NCBI RefSeq assembly: GCF_018402285.1
Contig: NZ_JAGYJH010000006.1
Location: 122,837-186,836, forward strand
Direction of reading: 5' to 3'
DNA length: 64,000 nt
Source: Hyphomonas sp.
GTDB taxonomy: Bacteria > Pseudomonadota > Alphaproteobacteria > Caulobacterales > Hyphomonadaceae
The position numbers were made by a program, and so were the translations under genes. The notes under the pieces are model-generated. The model did no database searches, was not told where the DNA came from, and was given only the letters and a program-made list of their open reading frames with translations. Positions 52,452 through 60,745 of this stretch are shown piece after piece; position 1 is the stretch's first letter; each line of letters starts with the position of its first letter.

Positions 52452-53672
52452 TCATCCCGGGTCCTTCCGCTCGCCGTCGGCGGGCTTCAGCCCATACGCC
52501 TCCAGCAGCCGCCAGACATGGGCAGGCACCATGTTCTTGATTTTTCCGGGTTCTTCCCGGCGCAGATGGATCACGGTTTCCGCCGCCTTCATTTCCAGTC
52601 TTGTCCGGGCAAATTCCAGCCCCTTGGGCCCGATGCGTGGCTGCAGGAACGAAACCAGCGGGCGCACCCAGTCAGGCATCGACCGCAGCGGCAGGCCGCC
52701 GGCTGCCCGCTCGACATTGGCAATGAAGGCCGCCACATGCGGCGCCCGCTTGCCGGATGATCCGGGCGGACTGGAAACCAGCTCCTCGCCGAGCAGCGCG
52801 ACAAGTTCCTCGCCCCGCTCATTGCGCACGATCAGCCACTGGTCGCCTTCGCCCGCCATGTAGCCGACCGTGAGGTCGCTCAGCGCATTGGTATAATCCA
52901 CGCAGGTCCGGCAGGTGAGGGGGAAGAAATCACGCGGCAGTTTCGAGATCGGCAGCGAGAGGAACGGGATCAGCTTTTTCCGCCCGTCATCAAAGCGCAG
53001 CTCGACGCGGAAATCGGCGCGGAATTCCAGATACGAAATCGTCTCCGGGGCGTCGTCCAGTAGCGCGAGGAATGTATGGAAATTCTCCGTCGTAGTATTG
53101 TCCGAGCACGGCGTACCGATCACATAGAGCTTTTCCAGCCCGAACTCTTCTTCCAGCGCGCGGACGGCATAGACCTGGCAGGGAATGCCGATCAGCGCGA
53201 CCTTCTTCAGTCCCCGCACCGCCACCTCCTCCATCAGCGCTACCAGCGGAGAATAGCCCATCCGCATCCCGCGGCACCCGGCCATGTCCTGCGCCCGCAT
53301 CACGATCACCGGCCTCGGCTTCCAGCGGTCTTCCGGGTCGGGCGCCACAGTCAGCACCGCCTCGACCGCGCCCGTCTCCAGCAGCCGTTCGCCGATCCGG
53401 CTGGCAATCCCCGTCCACTGCGCGCCCTCCTTGGGTGGCGTCAGCCTTGCCCGCAGCATCCGCCGGAACACGCCAAACCCGGTTTCATCCGGCTGCAGAT
53501 TATCCCGCGCCCGGCCATGCATGCGGGTCTCAAGGCCCGGATAATCAGGCTTGATGAACTGGCACGCCCGACCGCAGGCCTTGGCATCGGCCATTCGCGA
53601 AACCCCGCAATCGGTGCAGAGCCCGCGCGGTTCAGGGACACGAAAGTCTGGGGTGAAGGGCGGCGCGGTCAT
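52452..53672 (-). CDS. bciB: Ferredoxin-dependent divinyl (proto)chlorophyllide 8-vinyl reductase BciB
   Basis: 406 residues of the coenzyme F420 hydrogenase beta-subunit (FrhB) family. The N-terminal CTDCGVSRMADAKACGRAC cluster and MHGRARD segment match BciB; later cysteines are in GIPCQVYA, GTPCSD and LTCRTCVDY, expected to hold two [4Fe-4S] clusters next to FAD. BciB reduces the C8 vinyl group, a step otherwise missing from this window (no bciA, no bchJ). It lies 8.5 kb beyond the cluster, between ybaB and recR on the same strand. Other FrhB-family roles are possible but less likely in a phototroph. Confidence 0.85.
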   Translation of the reverse strand: MTAPPFTPDFRVPEPRGLCTDCGVSRMADAKACGRACQFIKPDYPGLETRMHGRARDNLQPDETGFGVFRRMLRARLTPPKEGAQWTGIASRIGERLLETGAVEAVLTVAPDPEDRWKPRPVIVMRAQDMAGCRGMRMGYSPLVALMEEVAVRGLKKVALIGIPCQVYAVRALEEEFGLEKLYVIGTPCSDNTTTENFHTFLALLDDAPETISYLEFRADFRVELRFDDGRKKLIPFLSLPISKLPRDFFPLTCRTCVDYTNALSDLTVGYMAGEGDQWLIVRNERGEELVALLGEELVSSPPGSSGKRAPHVAAFIANVERAAGGLPLRSMPDWVRPLVSFLQPRIGPKGLEFARTRLEMKAAETVIHLRREEPGKIKNMVPAHVWRLLEAYGLKPADGERKDPG

Positions 53673-53716
53673 CCCGTGATGTTATAGGGGCCCGGGCCCC
53701 CGTGTCACGCGGCGCC

Positions 53717-54040
53717 TTAAAACGGCAGCTTGAATCCCGGGAGCAATCCGCCAAAGCCGGCCGTGGCAGACTTCATCGCCTCTTCCATCGCCTGGTCGAG
53801 GCGCCGGCGGGCGTCCGAATGGGCCGCCTTGATCAGGTCCTCGATGATCTCGGGCTCATCCCCCATCAGGCTCTTGTCGATGGTGACAGATACCATTTCC
53901 CCCTTGCCGCGCAGTTTCACGCGCACAAGGCCCGCCCCGGCAACGCCATCAGCTTCGGTGGCTTCGATCTTCTGCTGCACTTCAGCCATCTTGGCCTGCA
54001 TGGCCTGGGCCTGCTGCATGATCTGGGCGAGGTCTTTCAT
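53717..54040 (-). CDS. ybaB: YbaB/EbfC nucleoid-associated protein
   Basis: 107 residues. A Met/Gln-rich helical start (QAQAMQAKMAEVQQKIEATE) and the GKGEMVSVTIDKSLMGD strand region are typical. It binds DNA as a dimer and is nearly always found between dnaX and recR, as here on the dnaX side. 16 bases downstream of dnaX. Confidence 0.95.
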   Translation of the reverse strand: MKDLAQIMQQAQAMQAKMAEVQQKIEATEADGVAGAGLVRVKLRGKGEMVSVTIDKSLMGDEPEIIEDLIKAAHSDARRRLDQAMEEAMKSATAGFGGLLPGFKLPF

Positions 54041-54056
54041 GGTGATCTTGTCTCCG

Positions 54057-55793
54057 TCAGGCCGGCCGGCGGGTTTTCAAAGGGATTACATTACTGGGCA
54101 CATCGTCCTGCCCGTCCTCGTTTTCAAGCGGGGAAAGCGGATCTGCCACATCCAGGATCACCGCGCCGGGGATTGCGGCGAGGGTTGCCGCCACCAGCGG
54201 GTCACGCTTTGCCTTCTCGATCCGCTCGGCTTTTTCCCGCCGCTCCCGCTCGCGCACGGACTCGGTATCGGTGTCGGCTTCCTCCACCGTCCACTCCAGA
54301 TCGCTGTAGCTCTCCAGGAACGCTTTCAGCCGGCCCAGCAGCCCCGGCGGGGCGCCAGGCGCCAGCGCGCAGGCAAGCTTTCCGGGCTCAAAATGGGAGG
54401 GCCGCACGAACCGTTCGGTGTCGACCTGCAGCCCCACTTCGCGCGCCCCCGCCATCAGGGCGATCATGTCTGCAAAGCTCTCGATGCCGCCGGGTGCCTG
54501 CGGCGGAGCCTTAAGGGGCGGGCTATCCTTTCCCGGCGGCCGGGACCCCTCGGCGATCATGCGCGCCGCTTCCTCCGGCGAGGGCAGGGTGGATGCCGCT
54601 GCCAGGCGCAGCATCACCATGTTCAGCGCCGTAGCCGGATCCGGCGCCACCTGCAGGTCGCCATAGCCAGACAGCAACAGCTGCCAGTTACGCGCCGCCT
54701 GCGCCGGGGTCAGGCGCTGCGCCAGCGCCCTGGTGCGGTTTGCCCAGTCCGCCGGGCCTGCCGGGGACCAGTCGTCGCCCGTCGCCTGCGCCACGGAAAT
54801 ATCTGCGGCAATGTCGAGGATGTCTTTCAGGATCACCGCCGGGTCTGCCCCGCCCGCCACCTGTTCGCGCACTTCGGAGAGCGCGCCCCTGGCGTTGCCC
54901 GAAACCGCCTTCTCCACCGCGTCCAGGAGGCGCGCCCGGTCGCCCAGGCCCAGCATCGCGCGCACGGCCGCGCCACTGACTTCCCCGCCATCCGTCGTCT
55001 GAACAATGCCCTGGTCGAGCAGGGAAAGCCCGTCGCGCACAGACCCTTCGGCCGCCCGCGCAATCAGGGCGAGGGCTTCTTCGGAAACATTCGCCCCCTC
55101 ATTGCGGGCCACATTGCCTAGGTGGCGCGCCAGCTCGCCGCTATCGAGGCGTTTGAGATCAAACCGCTGGCAGCGCGAGAGCACCGTCACCGGAACTTTC
55201 CGGATTTCGGTCGTCGCAAAGATGAACTTCAGATGTGGCGGCGGCTCTTCCAGCGTCTTCAGCAAAGCGTTGAAGCTCGCATTCGACAGCATGTGAACTT
55301 CGTCGATGATATAGACCTTGTAGCGCGCTGAGACCGGGCCATAGCGGGCCGAATCCAACAGGTCGCGCATGTCGGCCACGCCGGTGCGCGAGGCTGCATC
55401 AAGCTCCAGCACATCGGGATGCCGGCTCGCCATGATCGCGTCGCAATGCTCGCCGGGCGGGTCAAGGTGAATGGAAGGGCCCGCGGCCTTGCCCTTCTTG
55501 CCCTTGGTATCGGCCTTCGGCTCGAAGTTCAGCGCCCGGGCCAGCAGGCGGGCGGTGGTCGTCTTGCCCACCCCGCGCACGCCGGTCAGCATGAAGCCAT
55601 GCGCGATCCGGCCCGTCTCGAAGGCGTTGGAGAGCGTGCGCACCATCGCTTCCTGGCCGATCAGGTCCTCGAAGCGGCGCGGGCGATACTTCCGCGCCAG
55701 CACCTCATAGGTCTTGCCGGGCGCGGGCGCGTCCCCGCCCCCGAAGAGGGCGCCGGTGGCGTCATCGCCTGTGGAGGAATCGTCAGTGCTCAT
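54057..55793 (-). CDS. dnaX: DNA polymerase III subunits gamma/tau
   Basis: 578 residues. Walker A GVRGVGKTTTARLL, Walker B/SRC region (IIDEVHMLSNASFNALLKTLEEPP, TVLSRCQRFDLKR) and a tau-like C-terminal part. The zinc-finger cysteines of the E. coli protein are replaced by a GPSIHLDPPGEHC loop, as in several alphaproteobacteria. It loads the beta clamp and dimerises the core polymerase. Confidence 0.95.
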   Translation of the reverse strand: MSTDDSSTGDDATGALFGGGDAPAPGKTYEVLARKYRPRRFEDLIGQEAMVRTLSNAFETGRIAHGFMLTGVRGVGKTTTARLLARALNFEPKADTKGKKGKAAGPSIHLDPPGEHCDAIMASRHPDVLELDAASRTGVADMRDLLDSARYGPVSARYKVYIIDEVHMLSNASFNALLKTLEEPPPHLKFIFATTEIRKVPVTVLSRCQRFDLKRLDSGELARHLGNVARNEGANVSEEALALIARAAEGSVRDGLSLLDQGIVQTTDGGEVSGAAVRAMLGLGDRARLLDAVEKAVSGNARGALSEVREQVAGGADPAVILKDILDIAADISVAQATGDDWSPAGPADWANRTRALAQRLTPAQAARNWQLLLSGYGDLQVAPDPATALNMVMLRLAAASTLPSPEEAARMIAEGSRPPGKDSPPLKAPPQAPGGIESFADMIALMAGAREVGLQVDTERFVRPSHFEPGKLACALAPGAPPGLLGRLKAFLESYSDLEWTVEEADTDTESVRERERREKAERIEKAKRDPLVAATLAAIPGAVILDVADPLSPLENEDGQDDVPSNVIPLKTRRPA

Positions 55794-55842
55794 GGAACCC
55801 GGCGGACATTAGCGGGGCAGGGGCGTGGGCGCAAATGGCAGA

Positions 55843-56445
55843 TCAGGGCTTGTTGCCGCGCAGCTGTCCAAGGGCCTCTGGCAGGAAAAGTCCGCCAGCC
55901 TGAAGCGCCGTCTCAAGATGCGTGATCGCATGAGTCAGGCTTGCCGCACGCGTCGAGAACCGAAACCCGATTGCCGCGCACTCCGCAGTCAGCCGGCAAG
56001 CAGGATCGAAAGTCCAGTTAACGCTCAACTCGGCAGGACCGGGCGGCGTGACGAGCGTGAACGTGTCGTACACATGATCTGCAAAGGGGCCTTCGGCGTC
56101 TCCCGGCGGCGGCCCCGGTGGCTCGCGTGGACCCGTCACATGGACGGGCCATCGCCAGGCCTTTCCAGGTCTGGTTTTAGAGGGGCGTGCCTGCGCTTGA
56201 GCGCGGGTCTCAGCCGGCGGAAGCTCCACGCTGCGACCCGTCTCGCGCAGCCATTGCATTTCCTGACGGGCGATGGCGCTTTCAAGATGGGGGAGGACAG
56301 CCTCCGGGAGTGCCCCGAAGGCGCCTGTCTTTTTTACCTGCTGGCGCAGCGCGTTGTAGAGCGCCGACCTTGCGGCCGGGTCAGCTGCGTCAATGCTGCT
56401 TAGCTCACCAATGACCCAGCCGAGAATATCGCTCCGAAGCGACAC
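55843..56445 (-). CDS. Hypothetical protein between dnaX and nrdB
   Basis: 200 residues, soluble. An N-terminal helical part (to about 70), a Pro/Arg-rich linker (about 75-120), then a small domain with NWTFDPACRLTAECAAIGFRF. The stop of nrdB is almost adjacent to its ATG, so they may share a message. No family recognised; function unknown. Confidence 0.6.
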   Translation of the reverse strand: MSLRSDILGWVIGELSSIDAADPAARSALYNALRQQVKKTGAFGALPEAVLPHLESAIARQEMQWLRETGRSVELPPAETRAQAQARPSKTRPGKAWRWPVHVTGPREPPGPPPGDAEGPFADHVYDTFTLVTPPGPAELSVNWTFDPACRLTAECAAIGFRFSTRAASLTHAITHLETALQAGGLFLPEALGQLRGNKP

Positions 56446-57480
56446 TTACTCCGCCGGGACGCTCTCGGCGGTCTTGCGGCGTTCGTCAAAGCGGCTCCAG
56501 ACGCCGTCATCGCCGTGCCAGTCACCGCGGGTGGCGCCCTTGGAGTATTCGGTGGCGCGCTGCTCGAAGAAGTTGGCGTGCTCGACCCCGTTGAGGATTT
56601 CCGACAACCAGGGCAGCGGATGCTTGGTGAGGCCGTAGATCGGCTCGAGCTTGAGCTGGCCGAGGCGCCAGTCGGCGATGTAGCGAATATAGCTCTTGAT
56701 GTCGTCGGCGGTCATGCCTTCGACCGGGCCCATCTCGAAGGCGAGCTCGATGAACTTGTCTTCCAGTGCCACCACCGTGCGGCAGCACTCGCGGATGCGC
56801 TCGCGCAGGGCGTCGGTCATTACCCCGGTTTCGGCGCAGAAGGCGTGGAACAGCTTGATCATGCCTTCGCAGTGGAGGCTCTCGTCGCGGATCGACCAGG
56901 TGACGATCTGGCCCATGCCCTTCATCTTGTTGAAGCGCGGGAAATTCATCAGCATGGCGAAGGAGGCAAAGAGCTGCAGCCCTTCGGTGAAGGCACCGAA
57001 CACAGCCATCGAGACGGCGATGTCTTCATCAGTCTCGGTGCCGAACTGGCCGAGATAGTCGTGCTTGGCGGCCATCTCCTTGTATTCCATGAAGGCGGAG
57101 AATTCCGAATCCGGCATGCCGATGGTTTCCAGCAGCAACGCGTAGGCCGCCACATGTATCGTCTCCATATTGGAGAAGGAGGCCAGCATCATGGACACTT
57201 CTACCGGCTTAAACAGCGGCATGTAGTGTTCCATATAGTTGGCGCCGACTTCGACATCCGACTGGGTGAAGAAACGGAAGATCTGGGTCAGCAGGTTGCG
57301 CTCGGCGTCCGAAAGCTTGACCGCCCAATCCTTGCAGTCCTCGCCGAGGGGCACTTCCTCGGGCATCCAGTGGACCTGCTGCTGCTTCTTCCAGAACTCA
57401 TAGGCCCACGGATAGCGGAACGGCTTGTAGGCATTGCTCGGCGTCAGCAGGCCGGGGAGGTCAGTGCGTACATTTGCCAT
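56446..57480 (-). CDS. nrdB: Class Ia ribonucleotide reductase small subunit NrdB
   Basis: 344 residues. Di-iron ligands appear in NMETIHVAAY and RDESLHCEGM (ExxH) and near EDKFIELAFE; a tyrosine for the radical is expected but not located with certainty. It supplies the tyrosyl radical for deoxynucleotide synthesis. nrdA is not in the window. A candidate NrdR box lies 65 bases upstream. Confidence 0.94.
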   Translation of the reverse strand: MANVRTDLPGLLTPSNAYKPFRYPWAYEFWKKQQQVHWMPEEVPLGEDCKDWAVKLSDAERNLLTQIFRFFTQSDVEVGANYMEHYMPLFKPVEVSMMLASFSNMETIHVAAYALLLETIGMPDSEFSAFMEYKEMAAKHDYLGQFGTETDEDIAVSMAVFGAFTEGLQLFASFAMLMNFPRFNKMKGMGQIVTWSIRDESLHCEGMIKLFHAFCAETGVMTDALRERIRECCRTVVALEDKFIELAFEMGPVEGMTADDIKSYIRYIADWRLGQLKLEPIYGLTKHPLPWLSEILNGVEHANFFEQRATEYSKGATRGDWHGDDGVWSRFDERRKTAESVPAE

Positions 57481-57544
57481 CGGGCAGGCTCCATTCTTCA
57501 GCTATCGGCGGTGGCCAGCGAATCTGGCCTAGGTGATGTTCAAG

Positions 57545-57560
57545 ACACCACATATAGTGC
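57545..57560 (-). promoter_or_regulatory. Candidate NrdR box upstream of nrdB
   Basis: On the minus strand GCACTATATGTGGTGT matches the NrdR box consensus (acaCwAtATaTwGwgt) at 13 of 16 positions. A second box at the usual 31-32 base distance is not evident, so confidence is moderate. Confidence 0.5.
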
Positions 57561-57627
57561 TTAAAATGCGTTAACGCCGCAAGATGTGCATTTCGCCGCA
57601 ACCGGGCAAAACTCACAGGAAACCGGT

Positions 57628-58920
57628 TCAGCGCCCGCTGCGCGGCACCGAGACCGGGCGCAGGCCCATGCGGTAAAGCGCAGCCTGGCCAAGTTCAAGG
57701 TCAGCCTGAGTATGGCATAGGAAGGCCACCCGTTCGATCTTTGAATCGGGCCAGTTAGACAGGTATTGCTGCGCGGTCTGGATCAGGCCCTGCGCGCGTT
57801 CATGCGGGCTGTCTCCGGCGCTGCGCGTGCCGAACAGGGGGAAAAGTACAGATTTGAGCGCCGTCTTCGGGCTCATCTTGGCGCCAAAGCGGTTGTTTTC
57901 CTGGTCGACGGCGGCCAGCGCATTGCTGACGCATTTGCGATAGGCCCCGATCAGCCGGTAGCCGCGCCCGGGTTCGCCCTGATAGGCGGCGGCGTGGACC
58001 AGCAGGCGCACCTTGTTGGTCTTCTTCAGCATGCCCGGCCCGGTCAGGAGGGCAGTGGCGGGCTCCACCCCGGTGCGCTGCTGGTGCCAGCCCGCGCGGC
58101 TGGCCAGGAGGCGGGCGATCGTGTCGTCCCGCACGAAGCCGTGCCGGTCGCGCCGCGAGCCGAGATAGCGGATGGCGGCAGAGACCGACCCCTCATGGAA
58201 GCGGCCAAATTCCATCCGCGTGTTTTCCGGGTTCACCCAGACATCGATGTCATCAATGTCGGCAATGTCGCCGGTGACCAGCTCGATCAGCTTGGGGGCC
58301 TTCGGCCCGGCCGGGCTTGCCCGGTAAGAGATGTAGCGCCGCTCGGGAATGATGCGGCCGGGCAGGGACACGTCAAGCCCCGGCACCAGCGTGTGGATCA
58401 GGCTGTCCGTGCTCGGATTGTCGAGGCTATTGCGGACATGGGTGCGCAACAGGGTGCGGCAATCCTCGATCACCTGCTGGCGCGAAATGCCCCCGCGCGC
58501 TTCCAGTTCATAGTCCACCGCTCGCATGCCGGAGATGGAGAAGGGCGCCGTCGAGCGGGCATGGCGCAGGATCACGGTGCCTGCGCGCCGCGCGGTCTGG
58601 CGGATGCCGAGTTCGAAGAACACGTCGGGCGAGCCGAGGGTGACGTCGGCGATCACCACATCGGATTCAAGGAGGTTCTCGATCATTTCCTTGTGGATGA
58701 GGCCGGAGCGGCTCACCCGGTCGGCGCGGATGATGTCGAGGTTGAGGTCCTCGATCACCGGGCGGATCAGCTCCTCGAACACAGCGTCAAAATCAGGCGC
58801 GGAGGCTTCCTCGTCGCTGGCCGGATAGGGCAGGATGACGAAACACCGCCGCCCGGTCTGTGCCTTGCCTTCGATCTCGGAGTATTTCTCCGGACCTTGT
58901 GTCTTTCCTTCAAATGCCAT
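57628..58920 (-). CDS. TIR-like/nucleoside-deoxyribosyltransferase-like domain fused to a macro domain
   Basis: 430 residues from the ATG at 58920; longer starts add unstructured sequence. Residues about 24-120 form a TIR-like or nucleoside 2-deoxyribosyltransferase-like fold: RRCFVILPY, then LLESDVVIADVT and SPDVFFELGI, with Glu103 in the place of the catalytic glutamate. Residues about 211-400 resemble a macro domain: VTGDIADI, VWVNPENT, EGSVSAAIRYLG, ALLTGPG and FPLFGTRSAGDSP. The first fold typically cleaves or rearranges N-glycosidic bonds of nucleotides such as NAD; macro domains bind ADP-ribose. Together they suggest NAD/ADP-ribose signalling, perhaps phage defence. Stand-alone gene between nrdB and a cyclophilin. 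Confidence 0.7.
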   Translation of the reverse strand: MAFEGKTQGPEKYSEIEGKAQTGRRCFVILPYPASDEEASAPDFDAVFEELIRPVIEDLNLDIIRADRVSRSGLIHKEMIENLLESDVVIADVTLGSPDVFFELGIRQTARRAGTVILRHARSTAPFSISGMRAVDYELEARGGISRQQVIEDCRTLLRTHVRNSLDNPSTDSLIHTLVPGLDVSLPGRIIPERRYISYRASPAGPKAPKLIELVTGDIADIDDIDVWVNPENTRMEFGRFHEGSVSAAIRYLGSRRDRHGFVRDDTIARLLASRAGWHQQRTGVEPATALLTGPGMLKKTNKVRLLVHAAAYQGEPGRGYRLIGAYRKCVSNALAAVDQENNRFGAKMSPKTALKSVLFPLFGTRSAGDSPHERAQGLIQTAQQYLSNWPDSKIERVAFLCHTQADLELGQAALYRMGLRPVSVPRSGR

Positions 58921-59176
58921 TCCCACGCCGCCCTGCCTCGCCAAGCCCAAACTTACGCCGACCCCCGGGCACAAGCCATGCTCGTCCGGACCGGCCGTGC
59001 CAGTGGCTCCCAGATCCAAACGAAACAATGGGCAGGCAAGGCTGGCAAGGCAGGAGACGGCCGCGATTTCGCCTGCCACGGGAGGGCGAAGGCTAGTGCT
59101 CTGTTTCCTGTTGGATTCAGGCCAGATTATAATTGCGTAAGGTTGGCGCGCGGGGGCGCAACTGCCCGTTACCCGG

Positions 59177-60124
59177 TCACTCGCCCACCCGTCGGGCGGG
59201 CACGGGCAGGGAGCAGACGTCCAGCACCTTGGGCGGGACCGAGACGAGCGCCGGGATGCCGGCATAGTCGCGCTTGGAGGTCTTGAGGGCTTCCCAGTCG
59301 GCTGACGCGGTCTCCATCACGTCATAGGCCGGGCGTTCGTCAACGGGGATATCGGCGGCCATGCGGGCCGAGAGGATCTGGTTTTCGGCGAGTTTCGAGC
59401 GTCGGTACTGGCTGATCTGGTGGGCAAGCTTTGGGTCCTCGCCGAAGATCGCGTTCATCTCATCTTCTGTTGACGGATCAACGCGGGGCAGTCGGTGGAT
59501 GAACTCCATTCCGCCGATGACCCGGCCAAAGATGGTGTAGTTGCGGTCAAGATAGCGTCTTGGCTGGAGGGGGATGAAGATTTCGGTGGAGCCGCTTTCC
59601 GGGTTGTTGTCGCGGGCCATGCCAAGGGCGCCAGGGCAGTTGAGCAGCCATTCGCGGTTCCCGTCGCGGCCGACAGCAAAGCCCTGCCGGTGGCCGACTT
59701 GCGGGGCGTAGAGGTCCGCGTTGCCCTGCGGGGCAAAGCCCTCGGCGGAAATTTCCCGTTCTGCTTCAAAGGGTAAGGTGGGCCATGCGGCTATCGCCAT
59801 GTCGAATTCGCGCCCTGCCTGGGCGACGTGGCCTTCGACGACGCGGTAGAAATACTCCCCGTCATAGAAGCCTTCACGGACCGCTTGTCGGATCTGGGTG
59901 GCATGGGCGGGGGCAGCTTCTGGGTAAAGCTCGATGGCGACGGTGCCTGTTTCCAGCGTTAGAATGATGAGATTTTCCGGGTCAACGGCCCGCCACCCGG
60001 GGATAGGCGCGGCCATTTCGGGGACAGTTTCGGCCACTTTGGGCATCGTTTCGGACAATCCGGGCGGCGCGCTGGCACAGGCAGCACAAACGAGGGCGGC
60101 GGCAAGGAGATGAACGCGGGTCAT
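59177..60124 (-). CDS. Cyclophilin-type peptidyl-prolyl isomerase lipoprotein
   Basis: 315 residues from the ATG at 60124. A lipoprotein signal (LLAAALVCAACAS) places the lipidated cysteine at about 16. The cyclophilin core shows VAIELYPEAAPAHATQIRQ, YFYRVVEGHVAQAG and YTIFGRVIGGMEFIHRL. An extra loop between the first and last core parts enlarges the domain. Probably a periplasmic folding helper anchored to a membrane. The 256 bases to the TIR-like gene hold no clear feature. Confidence 0.87.
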   Translation of the reverse strand: MTRVHLLAAALVCAACASAPPGLSETMPKVAETVPEMAAPIPGWRAVDPENLIILTLETGTVAIELYPEAAPAHATQIRQAVREGFYDGEYFYRVVEGHVAQAGREFDMAIAAWPTLPFEAEREISAEGFAPQGNADLYAPQVGHRQGFAVGRDGNREWLLNCPGALGMARDNNPESGSTEIFIPLQPRRYLDRNYTIFGRVIGGMEFIHRLPRVDPSTEDEMNAIFGEDPKLAHQISQYRRSKLAENQILSARMAADIPVDERPAYDVMETASADWEALKTSKRDYAGIPALVSVPPKVLDVCSLPVPARRVGE

Positions 60125-60187
60125 GCGCCCGACTGTCGGCGAGGCAAGCGGCGGCGTCAATGTCGCTTGCCGCAGCGGCATCAAGGT

Positions 60188-60745
60188 TCAGGCATCAAAG
60201 CCGTATTTCCGGCGCAGCAGATCAAGGGTCTCGGGCGCAGGCTTCAGGCCGGGATTGGAGGCGATCACTACACCGAAATCGGTCAGCGGCAGCTCGCCAT
60301 TGGCGATGCGGCGGCGGGACGACCGCCAGGCATGGGCGCCCCCGGGCGGGACATAAACGACATGGCAGACAAGCTCGCCCCCGGCCGCGATCAGCCGGTC
60401 GACATGGCAGTTCAATTTCGGGCGCGCCGCAGGCGGCGCTTTCCCGGCGCTGGCATATTCCTTCTCGATGCGGGCCTGCCAGGGCCCGGGCGCGGGACAT
60501 TGCTCGGTCATCATCACCCCGGTGGATAAGCCGTGTACTGAATCACATTGCAGCCGGCATGGGGAGGGGATTTTTTTGCTGTCTGGCCATGCAATTGCGA
60601 AGGCCTGCCGGGCTCCGGCGCCATCGCGCAGGGTGAGGCCCGCCAGGACCTGCCCCGTCGCCGGGGGCATGGGCCGGGCCTCCATAAACGCCTTCCGGTA
60701 CTCGCCTGCCTGGAGAGATGTTCCCAGTGAAGAGAGAGCCATCAT
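60188..60745 (-). CDS. Hypothetical protein, start uncertain
   Basis: Open from ATG 60745 (185 residues); ATG 60670 or ATG 60514 (about 108 residues) are shorter options. The C-terminal part with HVDRLIAAGGELVCHVVYVPPGGAHAW and DLLRRKYGFDA looks genuine; no family recognised. It lies in the same direction as the cyclophilin gene, 64 bases upstream of it. Its first part overlaps the proposed start of the opposite gene, so one of the two starts is wrong. Confidence 0.4.
   Translation of the reverse strand: MMALSSLGTSLQAGEYRKAFMEARPMPPATGQVLAGLTLRDGAGARQAFAIAWPDSKKIPSPCRLQCDSVHGLSTGVMMTEQCPAPGPWQARIEKEYASAGKAPPAARPKLNCHVDRLIAAGGELVCHVVYVPPGGAHAWRSSRRRIANGELPLTDFGVVIASNPGLKPAPETLDLLRRKYGFDA

Noticed and set aside
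53689..53702. Perfect 14-base palindrome GGGGCCCGGGCCCC between ybaB and bciB
   Set aside because: No T-run, no second copy and very GC-rich; could arise by chance in this sequence, so not called as an operator or terminator.
57766..59286. 506-residue plus-strand open frame opposite the TIR-like/macro gene
   Set aside because: The minus strand has clear domain motifs; the plus frame shows only antisense-type composition.
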